A DNA stretch of 64,000 bases from Prauserella flavalba (GTDB taxonomy: Bacteria > Actinomycetota > Actinomycetes > Mycobacteriales > Pseudonocardiaceae). The stretch lies in the NCBI RefSeq assembly GCF_003202235.1, contig NZ_MASU01000001.1, forward strand, positions 310,001 through 374,000, given 5' to 3'. A program made the translations under genes and the position numbers. The notes beneath the pieces were generated by a model that saw only the letters and a list, made by a program, of their open reading frames with translations, made no database searches and had not been told where the DNA came from. Below, one piece after another: positions 36,167 to 44,461 of the stretch (positions within the stretch are counted from its first letter, which is position 1; every line of letters starts with the position of its first letter).

Positions 36167-37033
36167 ATGGGGTCTGGGTTTCAGCGGCACGTCGTCCGGC
36201 TCGGCACGGTCGGCGTCACGCTGACCACGTCCGCCCTGCTGCTTCTGCCCGGCACCGCTTCGGCCGAGGCCGAGGAGGGCGCGGTGGTGGTCGGGGAGTG
36301 CGACGCCACGCTCAAGGGCGAGGACGGCAAGCCGCTCACGGTGGACCTCGGCGCCGCCGTGAACCAGCCCGGCCTGCTCGACCTCGGCCTCGGCTCCGAG
36401 TCCGGCGCCCTGCTCTCGCTGCCGGTGAAGGAGGCGCTCGACGGCCTCGGCGTCAGCGACGCCGACCTCGTGGTGAACCCACTCGGCCAGGTCTGCGACA
36501 CCACGCAGACCACGGTGAACGCCCTGACCGCGCCCGTGCAGGACGTGCTGCCGAACCCCGCTCCCGGGGAGCCCTCGCCGGAGGACCCCGAGGACCCGGA
36601 GCAGCCAGGCCCCGGGGAGCCGGACCCCGGTGAGCCAGCGCCCGGCGATCCGGGTCAGCCCGCACCGGGTGAGCCGGGTGGCGGCGACGGCGGCGAGAAC
36701 GGCCCCGGCGGGGCCACCGGCTCGGACGGCGGGAGCGGCACGTTCACGCCGTCGCCCGGCTACACGGTGCCGATCAACGGTTTCGTTCCGCTCGGCCCCA
36801 TCGAGGTGCCCCCGATGCCGTCGATCCCGCCGCTCGCACCGCCGCTGGCGCCCGGCGCCCAGCCCGACGGCGGCAACGTGCCCGACGTGGCCAACACGAG
36901 GGACTCCGGCACCGCCCACGCTCTGCCCGCGCCCGACTCGCCCGAGCGGCTCCCGCTGCTGCTGGCCGTGGTCGCCCTTGTGCTCGTGATCGCGGGACTC
37001 GCCCGCTCCTGGCTTCGCCGCAAGGCCGCCTGA
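36167..37033 (+). CDS. Secreted, C-terminally anchored protein 1 of 3
   Basis: The 288-residue product has a signal peptide (hydrophobic core about residues 12-32, cleavage near ASA-EA) and a domain with two cysteines (GECDATLKG and GQVCDTTQT). A long Pro/Gly/Glu-rich linker of PGEP-type repeats (about 125-190), a proline-rich stretch and one C-terminal span with basic tail (LPLLLAVVALVLVIAGLARSWLRRKAA) follow. The tail layout matches the two genes downstream. GCGAGGAA precedes the ATG. Function unknown; a cell-envelope role is inferred. Confidence 0.8.
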   Translation: MGSGFQRHVVRLGTVGVTLTTSALLLLPGTASAEAEEGAVVVGECDATLKGEDGKPLTVDLGAAVNQPGLLDLGLGSESGALLSLPVKEALDGLGVSDADLVVNPLGQVCDTTQTTVNALTAPVQDVLPNPAPGEPSPEDPEDPEQPGPGEPDPGEPAPGDPGQPAPGEPGGGDGGENGPGGATGSDGGSGTFTPSPGYTVPINGFVPLGPIEVPPMPSIPPLAPPLAPGAQPDGGNVPDVANTRDSGTAHALPAPDSPERLPLLLAVVALVLVIAGLARSWLRRKAA

Positions 37034-37091
37034 GCCGCGTCACGCCTTCCCTACTGGTTCGTTACCTAAAGGAGCGCACCGGGAGGCACGC

Positions 37092-37976
37092 ATGCGGAGG
37101 AGCACCGGCAGAGCCGCAGCCGTGGGGACCGCCGCTGTCGTACTGGCGGGCACGGCGGCGCTGGCCGCGCCCGGAGTGGCGACGGCGGAGACCAAGACGG
37201 TGCCGTGCGGCAGCACGGTCACCGCGGCACCCGGCGACCACATCCAGGGCGTCACCCTGCTCGGCCTCACGCTCGACCTCGGCGTCGTCACCGAGGGCAT
37301 CGGCTCGTTGCTCAACGGCGTCTGCCGAGTGACCGTCAACGTCGTCGACACCGTGGTCGCCCCCGTTCCCGGCGTCGGCCAGCCTGCCGCGAACGCCGTG
37401 AACGGTGCCGTCGAGGGCGTGACGGGCACGGCGAACGACGCGGTCGGCACGGTCACGGGAGCGCTGTCCGATTCCACGGGCACCGATCCGGCGCCACAGC
37501 AGCCACCCCAGCAGCCCGCACCCCAGCAGCCCGGCGCCCGGCCCGCACCAGCCGGCAACCCCGGCGCGACGCCCGGGTGGCAGGGCGGCGTCCCCGCGCC
37601 CAACAGCCCCGTGCTCGGCGGCTCGGCACTGCCGGGTGCGGCCTGGCTCGGCTACAGCACCGCGTGGGCACCCATGCGGGACTACACGGGGCTGCCGATG
37701 GCGACGCCCGGCCTGTTCTCGATGTCTCCCGGTGTCCGCTACGGAGGGCAGATCCCCGGCTACTCGCCGCAGTTCGGCATCCTCGGCGAGGACAGCGCCA
37801 ACGCCGCAGGCGGCGACGACGGCGTGCGCAACGCGGGCCAGGCGGACGCCCTGCCTGCGGGCCCGGCCGGTATCGCCGACGCTCCCGCGCTGCCGATGCT
37901 GCTCGCCGTGCTCGCGCTCTCCGGGGTCACCGCCGCGCTCGTGCGAACCTGGGTGCTGAGAAGGGCAACCACGTAG
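37092..37976 (+). CDS. Secreted, C-terminally anchored protein 2 of 3
   Basis: The 294-residue product has a signal peptide (cleavage near ATA-ET) and a two-cysteine domain (TVPCGSTV and NGVCRVTV). A Pro/Gln linker and a motif block shared with protein 3 follow: RDYTGLPMATP, SPGVRYGG, FGILGED, VRNAGQADAL. It ends with the span and basic end PMLLAVLALSGVTAALVRTW. GGGAGG precedes the ATG. Upstream, TTCGTTACCTA (37058-37068) is shared with the region before protein 3. Function unknown. Confidence 0.8.
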   Translation: MRRSTGRAAAVGTAAVVLAGTAALAAPGVATAETKTVPCGSTVTAAPGDHIQGVTLLGLTLDLGVVTEGIGSLLNGVCRVTVNVVDTVVAPVPGVGQPAANAVNGAVEGVTGTANDAVGTVTGALSDSTGTDPAPQQPPQQPAPQQPGARPAPAGNPGATPGWQGGVPAPNSPVLGGSALPGAAWLGYSTAWAPMRDYTGLPMATPGLFSMSPGVRYGGQIPGYSPQFGILGEDSANAAGGDDGVRNAGQADALPAGPAGIADAPALPMLLAVLALSGVTAALVRTWVLRRATT

Positions 37977-38052
37977 CGCGTTCTCGCGTATCTTCTGCGG
38001 TGACTTCTCGTTACCTATTTGACACGGCGCCAACTTCGGAGGGACAGCTCCT

Positions 38053-38979
38053 GTGCGGACCATGCCGACCGCTCTGTCACGGATGGCCAGGAAGGTGCTC
38101 ACCACCGCAGCCATCGCCGCCGCGATCACCGGTGGTTCGGTGCTGACCGCGGGGACCGCCTCGGCGGCCATCCCGTCGGCGGAATCGTGCACCGCCGCCG
38201 TCACCGGCCCGGTCGGCGAAGTGGTGACCGTCAACGGCGCCGCGGTGAAGGACCTGGTCAAGCGCGGTGCGCAGGAGGCCAAGTCGATCATCATCGTGCA
38301 CGACCTCACGATCTGGCCCGATCACCTCGCCAACGAGATCGCCAAGGAGACGCTCACCGTCGGCTCCGTGCCCGACGCGCAGGGCGGCAACGTCAACGGC
38401 GCCGTGATCGGCACCGCCGTCCGCAACGCGCTCGAGGACGAGGCGGGTCTCGGCGCGCTGGAGTCGACGAAGCAGAAGACCCTCGACACGATCGCCAACA
38501 AGGTCGCGGGCAACTGCGGCCTCTCGGTCTTCGCCTCGAACTACGTCGCCCCGACAACGCCCAACTCGCCGTCGCCGCAGCCCGGCGCCGCTCCCACGAC
38601 CACGCCGGGAGCGGTCGGCAGCCCGTCCGCGGCCCCCGATGTCCCGCTGGGCAGCGGTGGCGCCGCGGTGCCGCCGCGCGACTACAGCGGACTGCCGGTC
38701 GCGACCGCGCCGAGCGCGGGCATCGCCGTGCCGCCCGGCCTGCGCTACCCGCCGTCGAGCGGGGTCCCCCGCTCGGCCGAGTTCGGCATCCTCGGTGCCG
38801 ACACCGGCAACGGCGCCGACACGGGTCAGGCCGACGTGCGCAACGCGGGCAACGCCGACGCGCTCGCCGCCCCGGCCTCCGAGAGCCAGGTGCAGCTGCC
38901 CATGCTGCTCGCGGTGGTCGCGCTGGCCGGCGTCACCGCCGCGCTGGTGAGGACCTGGGTCCTGCGCAGGACCGTCTGA
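38053..38979 (+). CDS. Secreted, C-terminally anchored protein 3 of 3
   Basis: The 308-residue product has a signal peptide (cleavage near ASA-AI) and a two-cysteine domain (ESCTAAV and GNCGLSV) of about 110 residues. A Pro/Ser/Thr linker, the shared block RDYSGLPVATA, PGLRYPP, FGILGAD and VRNAGNADAL, and a C-terminal span PMLLAVVALAGVTAALVRTW followed by a basic end complete it. GTG 38053 is preceded by CGGAGGG. A CTCGTTACCTA element (38007-38017) lies upstream. Clearly paralogous to protein 2 in its last 100 residues. Confidence 0.8.
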   Translation: MRTMPTALSRMARKVLTTAAIAAAITGGSVLTAGTASAAIPSAESCTAAVTGPVGEVVTVNGAAVKDLVKRGAQEAKSIIIVHDLTIWPDHLANEIAKETLTVGSVPDAQGGNVNGAVIGTAVRNALEDEAGLGALESTKQKTLDTIANKVAGNCGLSVFASNYVAPTTPNSPSPQPGAAPTTTPGAVGSPSAAPDVPLGSGGAAVPPRDYSGLPVATAPSAGIAVPPGLRYPPSSGVPRSAEFGILGADTGNGADTGQADVRNAGNADALAAPASESQVQLPMLLAVVALAGVTAALVRTWVLRRTV

Positions 38980-38988
38980 CCGGCCACG

Positions 38989-39033
38989 TACACTGACCGA
39001 CTGGCAACCCTCCTGTCACGGATCGTCCGTGAC
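38989..39033 (+). promoter_or_regulatory. rpsF operon promoter and leader hairpin
   Basis: TACACT (38989-38994) is a good -10 for the ribosomal operon. In the leader, GTCACGGA (39015-39022) pairs perfectly with TCCGTGAC (39026-39033) around TCG, ending 12 nt before the ribosome binding site. A S6:S18 autoregulatory leader is known in other bacteria; whether this hairpin is one is uncertain. Confidence 0.5.
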
Positions 39034-39060
39034 CGCGAAGCCCATAGGAGGTGAGTGGTT

Positions 39061-39393
39061 GTGTCACGCCATTACGAGGTAATGGTCATCCTCGATCCCT
39101 CGCTCGACGAGCGTACGGTCGCGCCCACGCTGGACAACTTCCTCAACGTGATCCGCAACTCCGGCGGCAGCGTGGAGAAGGTCGACGTGTGGGGTCGCCG
39201 CAGGCTCTCCTACGAGATCAAGAAGCACGCCGAGGGCATCTACGCCGTGCTCGACCTGCGTTCCGAGCCGGACGCGGTCAAGGAGCTGGACCGCCAGCTG
39301 TCGCTGCAGGAGACCGTGCTGCGCACCAAGGTCGTGCGTCGCGAGCTGCCGCGGGGCACGAAGGCCGCCCAGAAGATCGCCGCGAAGGCCTGA
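39061..39393 (+). CDS. rpsF: 30S ribosomal protein S6
   Basis: The 110-residue primary partner of S18 in the 30S platform has family features [35 protein letters not shown] and a C-terminal [13 protein letters not shown] 39061 is chosen because AGGAGGTGA (39046-39054) is 6 nt upstream; a GTG at 39055 directly abuts the ribosome binding site. It is the first gene of the rpsF-ssb-rpsR-rplI operon. Confidence 0.97.
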   Translation: MSRHYEVMVILDPSLDERTVAPTLDNFLNVIRNSGGSVEKVDVWGRRRLSYEIKKHAEGIYAVLDLRSEPDAVKELDRQLSLQETVLRTKVVRRELPRGTKAAQKIAAKA

Positions 39394-39400
39394 TGCGCTG

Positions 39401-39886
39401 ATGGCCGGAGACACCGTCATCACAGTGGTCGGCAACCTCACCGCCGACCCGGAGCTCCGTTTCACACCGTCCGGTGCGGCCGTCGCGAACTTCACGGTCG
39501 CGTCGACGCCGCGCACCTTCGACCGCCAGAGCGGCGAGTGGAAGGACGGCGAGGCCCTGTTCCTGCGCTGCAACATCTGGCGGCAGGCGGCCGAGAACGT
39601 CGCCGAGACGCTGACCAGGGGCGCCAGGGTGATCGTCCAGGGCAGGCTGAAGCAGCGTTCGTTCGAGACCAAGGAAGGCGAGAAGCGGACCGTCGTCGAG
39701 CTCGAGGTCGACGAGATCGGCCCCTCGCTGCGCTACGCGACCGCCAAGGTCAACAAGGTCAGCCGCGGCAGTGGCGGCGGCGGTGGCGGCTTCGGCGGTG
39801 GCGGCTCGGGCGCGCCCGCCGACGACCCGTGGGGTTCCGCGCCACCGGCAGGTGGCGGCGGATTCTCCGACGAACCGCCCTTCTAG
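39401..39886 (+). CDS. ssb: Single-stranded DNA-binding protein
   Basis: The product has 161 residues. The N-terminal OB fold ([50 protein letters not shown]) binds ssDNA as a tetramer. A Gly-rich linker and the acidic tip FSDEPPF, the docking tail for replication and repair proteins, follow. It lies 7 nt after rpsF and is co-transcribed with ribosomal proteins as in other actinobacteria. Confidence 0.97.
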   Translation: MAGDTVITVVGNLTADPELRFTPSGAAVANFTVASTPRTFDRQSGEWKDGEALFLRCNIWRQAAENVAETLTRGARVIVQGRLKQRSFETKEGEKRTVVELEVDEIGPSLRYATAKVNKVSRGSGGGGGGFGGGGSGAPADDPWGSAPPAGGGGFSDEPPF

Positions 39887-39921
39887 ACATAACCACGAGA
39901 ACAGTTCCCCAGGAGTAGACA

Positions 39922-40170
39922 GTGGCGAAGCCACCCGTTCGTAAGCCGAAGAAGAAGGTCTGCGTGTTCTGCAAGGCCGAGAAGCAGGGCCACCCGGAGC
40001 ACATCGACTACAAGGACACCAACCTGCTGCGGAAGTACATCTCCGACCGCGGCAAGATCCGGGCCCGCCGGGTCACCGGCAACTGCAGCCAGCACCAGCG
40101 TGACATCGCCATCGCGGTCAAGAACTCCCGCGAGATGGCGCTGCTGCCCTACACGTCCACCGCTCGCTGA
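39922..40170 (+). CDS. rpsR: 30S ribosomal protein S18
   Basis: The 82 residues have [12 protein letters not shown], a CxxC pair with a further Cys in [12 protein letters not shown], so it is the zinc-binding (C+) form. Family stretches [18 protein letters not shown] and ARRVTG are present. GTG 39922 has AGGAG 6 nt upstream. Forms a heterodimer with S6 encoded in the same operon. Confidence 0.97.
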   Translation: MAKPPVRKPKKKVCVFCKAEKQGHPEHIDYKDTNLLRKYISDRGKIRARRVTGNCSQHQRDIAIAVKNSREMALLPYTSTAR

Positions 40171-40184
40171 GAAGGGAGTCAGAC

Positions 40185-40640
40185 ATGGCGAAGATCATCC
40201 TGACGACCGACGTGGCGAACCTGGGCGGCCCCGGCGACATCGTCGAGGTCAAGGACGGCTACGCGCGCAACTACCTGCTGCCCCGCGGGTACGCCATCAC
40301 GGCGACCAAGGGCGCGGAGAAGAACGTCCAGACCATCCGCAGGGCGCAGGAGAGCCGTCGCATCCGCGACCTCGACCACGCCAAGGAGGTCAAGGCGACG
40401 CTGGAGGGCCTCGGCGCGATCCAGCTCTCCGCCAAGGCCGCCGAGGGCTCGAAGAAGCTCTTCGGCTCGGTCACCACGGCCGACATCGTCGGTGCGATCA
40501 AGGCCGCGGGCGGCCCGCTGCTCGACAAGCGCACCATCGAGCTCGGCGAGCACATCAAGACGCTCGGCAAGCACTCGGTCAGCGCCCGGCTCCACCCGGA
40601 CGTGACCGCCGACGTGCGCATCGAGGTCACGGCCAAGTAA
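40185..40640 (+). CDS. rplI: 50S ribosomal protein L9
   Basis: The product has 151 residues: the N-terminal RNA-binding domain KIILTTDVANLGGPGDIVEVKDGYARNYLLPRG, the long connecting helix, and the C-terminal domain ending in IEVTAK. Full family length. It is the last gene of the ribosomal operon and is followed by a strong terminator. Confidence 0.97.
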   Translation: MAKIILTTDVANLGGPGDIVEVKDGYARNYLLPRGYAITATKGAEKNVQTIRRAQESRRIRDLDHAKEVKATLEGLGAIQLSAKAAEGSKKLFGSVTTADIVGAIKAAGGPLLDKRTIELGEHIKTLGKHSVSARLHPDVTADVRIEVTAK

Positions 40641-40654
40641 GCAGGCCTGCTTCA

Positions 40655-40691
40655 CCGGTGGCGGGATCCCTTCGCGGGGTCCCGCCACCGG
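40655..40691 (+). terminator. Terminator of the rpsF-ssb-rpsR-rplI operon
   Basis: A 16-bp stem CCGGTGGCGGGATCCC (40655-40670) with 40676-40691, containing one G-U pair and a 5-nt loop, followed by CGTTTT. It separates the ribosomal operon from the type VII-related genes. Confidence 0.88.
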
Positions 40692-40819
40692 CGTTTTCGG
40701 GGGAACTCATCGGCGTCCGCGCACGTCTGAGTGAGCGGACGGGCGGGGTGCGCTTGACGAGCACTCGGCGCCCTGAGGAAACTTAATCTTCACTGAGGGT
40801 GAAGGGGGATCAGCGGGCG

Positions 40820-41242
40820 ATGCTGGACGCAGGTGGTGGGGTCGGCGGTGCCGTGGGAGCCGGTGCCAGCAAGGTCGTGATGATGGCCGCTCCGAAGGTG
40901 GCGGGCGCTCCGGCTCCGGCGGCCGGAGGCGGCTACAAGTTCAAGGCGGACGAGCTCGAGAGCGTCATCCAGCGCTGGGAGGACCTGCGCGACGCGCTGA
41001 AGACCGACGAACGCGACGCCGAGCGCATGGCCCACGTGCAGGGACCCGGCCGCGAGTTCGCGAGCGGCGACTTCGCCAACCTCGCAAACCCGTCGGGCAA
41101 GGCGTTCCTCGAGGCCAACCAGCGGATGCAGAAGTACGTCGCACAGTACATCGACGCGCTGCGCAAGGCCAAGCAGAGCATCAGCACCCAGGAGGAGCAG
41201 GCGCAGTCGGACGTGGCCAGAGCGGGTGAGCAGTCCGCATGA
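40820..41242 (+). CDS. Small helical protein of a type VII-like cassette
   Basis: The 140-residue product, after a Gly/Ala-rich N-terminus, is a helical bundle (FKADELESVIQRWEDLRDALK and a second long helix AFLEANQRMQKYVAQYIDAL). Size and helices recall WXG100/PE partners, but no WxG or YxxxD/E motif is evident. ATG 40820 has AAGGGGGA upstream; a GTG at 40799 is an alternative start, lying 9 nt after -10 TAATCT (40784-40789). It is first of four coupled genes ending in an EspG homologue, so it is probably the small partner of the PPE-like substrate. Confidence 0.72.
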   Translation: MLDAGGGVGGAVGAGASKVVMMAAPKVAGAPAPAAGGGYKFKADELESVIQRWEDLRDALKTDERDAERMAHVQGPGREFASGDFANLANPSGKAFLEANQRMQKYVAQYIDALRKAKQSISTQEEQAQSDVARAGEQSA

Positions 41243-41838
41243 GCGTGCGCCAGCGAGCGGGTCTCGCACTCGCCGTGCTCGCGACGGCAACGACGCTCGG
41301 TGCGTGTGGCGGAGGAGAGGAACCGGAGCAGAGCCCTGCCCCGTCGCCCTCGGCCCCGTCCAGCTCGGCGCAGGCGGCACCGCCGGTCAGCGAGCCGCTC
41401 GACGCCACGGCGCTGGTGTCGGACCCGTGTGCCGCGCTGTCACCGGCCGACCTGTCCGAGCTCGGGTTCGCCGAGGGCCGCCAGGAAGCCGCCGCCGGCG
41501 CCGAGAACGCGACGGCGTGCGTGTGGGAGTACGCGGCGGAGAGCGGTAACCGCGTCGACCTTTCCGTGGTGACCGAGAACGAGAACGGTCTCTCCGCGAT
41601 CTACGAGCAGCGTTCCCGCAACGACTACTTCGAGGAAACCGAGATCGCCGGGTACCCGGCCGTCCACACCGCGACGATCGACAACCGCACCGATGGGGGC
41701 TGCGGGCTCTGGGTCGGCGTCGACGAGAAGACCACGATCTTCGTGCTCACCAACTTCGACTACGGGCCCGAGGTCAGCGACCCGTGCCCGGTCGCCGATC
41801 GAGTGGCGGAAGCCACCATCGCCACACTGAGGGGTTGA
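41239..41838 (+). CDS. DUF3558-family lipoprotein
   Basis: The product has 199 residues. A lipoprotein signal with lipobox LGAC (LATATTLGACGGGEE) is followed by a Ser/Pro linker and a DUF3558 domain with DPCAALSPADLSELGF, ACVWEY and DPCPVADRVAEA. Conserved cysteines could form disulfides outside the membrane. It overlaps the upstream gene by 4 nt (ATGA). DUF3558 proteins are frequent in Pseudonocardiaceae next to PPE/EspG-like genes; the function is unknown. Confidence 0.87.
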   Translation: MSVRQRAGLALAVLATATTLGACGGGEEPEQSPAPSPSAPSSSAQAAPPVSEPLDATALVSDPCAALSPADLSELGFAEGRQEAAAGAENATACVWEYAAESGNRVDLSVVTENENGLSAIYEQRSRNDYFEETEIAGYPAVHTATIDNRTDGGCGLWVGVDEKTTIFVLTNFDYGPEVSDPCPVADRVAEATIATLRG

Positions 41839-41844
41839 TCCGAC

Positions 41845-43227
41845 ATGGTGCTCTTCCTTGTTCCGATAGTCGCGGGGGCCGCGGCCTACGGCGCCGCGAC
41901 GCAGGGCGAAGCAGGCAGCTACTCGGGCGGCGACGGCAGCCGCACGATCGACGCCTACCAGATCTGGGAGCAGGTGACGACGGGCCCCGGCGCGGGCTCG
42001 ATCAACGAGGGCCAGATCTCGGCCAACACGCTGCAGCGCGTCTACCAGGACCGGGTCACGCAGATCGACGAGCTGAACCGGGTCATGGACGAGGCGTGGC
42101 AGGGCGACGGCGCCGACGCGGCGCGATCCGGTGCGCATCCGCTCAAGGAGTGGATGCAGGACTCTGGCGACAAGCTCCAGGAGAGCGACCGGGCCCTCGG
42201 CGAGCAGAGCGCCGCGTTCGAGACCGTGTACTCCAAGGTGCAGCCGATTCCCAAGGAACCGCCGGAGAGCGGCTTCCTCAACGACATCACGCCGTGGGAG
42301 ACCGACACCGACCGCGCGATCAACGACTACAACACCAAGGCACAGGCCAACGTCGACGCGTTCAACGAGTACTTCAAGGCGAGCTCCGACAACGGCCAGC
42401 ACCTGCCGACGTACACCGCGCTCGACGGCGAGATCGGCGACGTCAACGTCGACGAGAACGGCGGCGGTGACGACAAGAGGAAGCCTGGCGACGGGACCGA
42501 CGACCCTGGGGGCTCAGGGGACGACGACGGCACCGGTGGCGGCGGCAGCGGTGGGGGCGGCGGTTCCTACGGTGGCGGCAGCATCCCCGGGATCGGCGGC
42601 CCCGGTGGTGGCGGTTCGTACGGTGGCGGCGGTTCGTACGGCGGTGGCGGCGGCGGTTCCTACGGTGGCGGGGGCACCGGCGTTCCCGGCATCGGCGGTC
42701 CCGGCGGCTACGGCTCTGGTTCGGGTGGTAACGGCTCTGGCGGCTACAACGTGCCGGAGTGGGACGACACCACCAGCTCCTCCGGGTACAACCCCTCGAA
42801 GGTGCCCTCCGCGGACTTCTCCACCAGCGGCTACACGCCGAGCAGCTTCGGCCCCGGCGGTGGCGGCGGTTCCGGTTCCGGCTCCGGTTCTTACAGCGGG
42901 GGTGGCGTCGGCGGGATCGGTGGCTTCGGCCCCGGTGCGGCGGGCGGCGCCGGTGTGCCCGGTGCGGGCTCGACGACGGGCTCAGCACCCGGTGCGGGCT
43001 CTGGCGCGGGTCGCATGGGAGGAGCCGCGATGGGTGCCGCGGCGGCCGCGGGCGCCGCGGGCCGGGGTGGCATGGGCGGCATGCCGATGGGCGCGATGGG
43101 CGGCGCAGGCCGCGGCGGCCAGGGCTCCGACGACGAGGAGCACCAGTCGAAGTTCCTCGTCGAGGAGGACGGCAACTCGCTGTTCGGCACCGACGAGCTC
43201 ACCGCACCGCCGGTGATCGGCGAATAG
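41845..43227 (+). CDS. PPE-like type VII secretion substrate, Gly-rich
   Basis: The 460-residue product has an N-terminal helical domain of about 200 residues with a WxG-type turn (DEAWQGDGADAARSG). A low-complexity Gly/Ser/Tyr-rich region (about residues 220-425) and a conserved-looking acidic C-terminus (KFLVEEDGNSLFGTDELTAPPVIGE) follow. This layout matches actinobacterial PPE-like proteins. It is followed 37 nt later by its probable chaperone EspG. No ESX membrane core genes are in the window, so secretion would rely on a system elsewhere. Confidence 0.78.
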   Translation: MVLFLVPIVAGAAAYGAATQGEAGSYSGGDGSRTIDAYQIWEQVTTGPGAGSINEGQISANTLQRVYQDRVTQIDELNRVMDEAWQGDGADAARSGAHPLKEWMQDSGDKLQESDRALGEQSAAFETVYSKVQPIPKEPPESGFLNDITPWETDTDRAINDYNTKAQANVDAFNEYFKASSDNGQHLPTYTALDGEIGDVNVDENGGGDDKRKPGDGTDDPGGSGDDDGTGGGGSGGGGGSYGGGSIPGIGGPGGGGSYGGGGSYGGGGGGSYGGGGTGVPGIGGPGGYGSGSGGNGSGGYNVPEWDDTTSSSGYNPSKVPSADFSTSGYTPSSFGPGGGGGSGSGSGSYSGGGVGGIGGFGPGAAGGAGVPGAGSTTGSAPGAGSGAGRMGGAAMGAAAAAGAAGRGGMGGMPMGAMGGAGRGGQGSDDEEHQSKFLVEEDGNSLFGTDELTAPPVIGE

Positions 43228-43264
43228 GCCCGCTGGGGCTGGACAAGAGAAGAGGGACACGACG

Positions 43265-44062
43265 GTGCTGGACCAGCAGGTGACCTTGACGACGGGCACG
43301 CTGCTCAACCTCATCCGCCGCCGGGGCGCCGAGCCGCACACGGTGCTCGCGAGCACGCCGGTGTGGGAGGACGAGAGGGCGCAGCGGGCGGCCGACGAGC
43401 GGGCGAACCTGGAGCTGCAGGGGTACGGGCTGTACGGGCGGGGTGGTCTGCACAACGGGCTGCAGGCCACCATCGAGGCGGTCGCCCGGCCGTCACTGGA
43501 GTACTACGGCTGGATCAACGGCGGCCACGACGGCCAGCCGCTGAACTACACCCTCCTCGCCGGGTCCGCGGGCGGTGAGGCGTTCGTGCTGGCCCGCAAC
43601 ACCGAGCACGAGGGCGTGGTACTGGCCTCCGTTCGGCCCGAGGAACTGCTGGACAACTTCGTCGCGCAGATCCCGCGCCTGGCTCCCGGACGCGGCCAGG
43701 CGCTGCGCGTGCCCAAGAGCCAGGTGACCGGTGGCAGGCGCCGTCCGGAGTCCTACGGTGACGGCTTCTCCGTGATGCAGAGCGCGGCGCCGAGCGCGGC
43801 GGGTGCCGAGGCCGACGAGCTGCGCCGGGTGCTGGGCCTGCCGAGGCTCGGCGGCGGCAGCCTGTACGTCGCGGCGCGCAACCGCGGCGGGCGGCGTGAG
43901 CGCGTCGAGCGGCCGTTGAACTACATCGACACGAGCGAGGGCCGCTGGCTGACCGAGGAGATGCCCGGGTCCGGCGAGCCGTTGATCGCGTTCACGCCGG
44001 GCAGCCCGCAGGCCATCGTGGAGCGGCTCCGTCAGCTCGGCGGCAGACTGCCGGTTGGCTGA
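43265..44062 (+). CDS. ESX secretion-associated EspG-family chaperone
   Basis: The 265-residue cytoplasmic chaperone binds PPE-type substrates before type VII export. EspG-like features are the N-terminal MLDQQVTLTTGTLLNLIRRRG, the central beta sheet (YTLLAGSAGGEAFVLARN) and the C-terminal PLNYIDTSEGRWLTEE with FTPGSPQAIVERLRQL. GTG 43265 has an AGAGGGA upstream. It is the last gene of the cassette and is followed by a 12-bp hairpin. Confidence 0.85.
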   Translation: MLDQQVTLTTGTLLNLIRRRGAEPHTVLASTPVWEDERAQRAADERANLELQGYGLYGRGGLHNGLQATIEAVARPSLEYYGWINGGHDGQPLNYTLLAGSAGGEAFVLARNTEHEGVVLASVRPEELLDNFVAQIPRLAPGRGQALRVPKSQVTGGRRRPESYGDGFSVMQSAAPSAAGAEADELRRVLGLPRLGGGSLYVAARNRGGRRERVERPLNYIDTSEGRWLTEEMPGSGEPLIAFTPGSPQAIVERLRQLGGRLPVG

Positions 44063-44076
44063 GTGATCGCGACAGT

Positions 44077-44104
44077 GCCCACCCGTTCAGCCGAACGGGT
44101 GGGC
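44077..44104 (+). terminator. Terminator after espG
   Basis: A perfect 12-bp stem GCCCACCCGTTC/GAACGGGTGGGC with an AGCC loop, 15 nt after the espG stop. No U-tract. Confidence 0.75.
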
Positions 44105-44122
44105 GCTCAACGCTGCGTAGCT

Positions 44123-44347
44123 TCATCCACAGGGCTTGTGCGGACATGGTGACAAGCACCATGCGCGACACGCCGAGCGGGGAGTTCGACGCGACACGCC
44201 GTCCCGGGCAAAACTAATTTCTCCACACCTTACACACAGGGATTGACCAGGGGTTTTCATGAAGCACCCACCGTTCATCCCCAGGTTGTACACAGGCTTT
44301 CGCGAGCTTGTGACTCGTTGGGCGGCTCGGTCAACAGGTTGTCCACA
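44123..44347. promoter_or_regulatory. DnaA-box-like cluster upstream of dnaB
   Basis: The gap 44063-44509 holds no gene. It contains the perfect actinobacterial DnaA box TTGTCCACA (44339-44347), the consensus-compatible TCATCCACA (44123-44131) and the one-mismatch TTGTACACA (44286-44294). Weaker relatives are at 44230 and 44275. All are on the plus strand within 225 bp. dnaA/dnaN are absent, so this is more likely a regulatory or titration site than oriC. Confidence 0.5.
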
Positions 44348-44461
44348 GGAGCGTCCCCAGGCCGGATTGCACTCGTCCTTCCGAGCGATCTAGCGTGCTC
44401 CGGCGACCACGGGAACGCGCTGTGTCATGGACCCGCGAACCGGTCGCCGGATCCGATACAC

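Noticed and set aside
42530-43110. Gly-rich segment of the PPE-like gene as a non-coding repeat or CRISPR-like array
   Set aside because: Irregular GGC/GGT-rich codons in a continuous frame with conserved ends; ordinary low-complexity protein.
44123-44347. Chromosomal origin of replication
   Set aside because: Too few DnaA boxes, no AT-rich unwinding region, and no dnaA, dnaN or rpmH nearby; kept only as a regulatory candidate.
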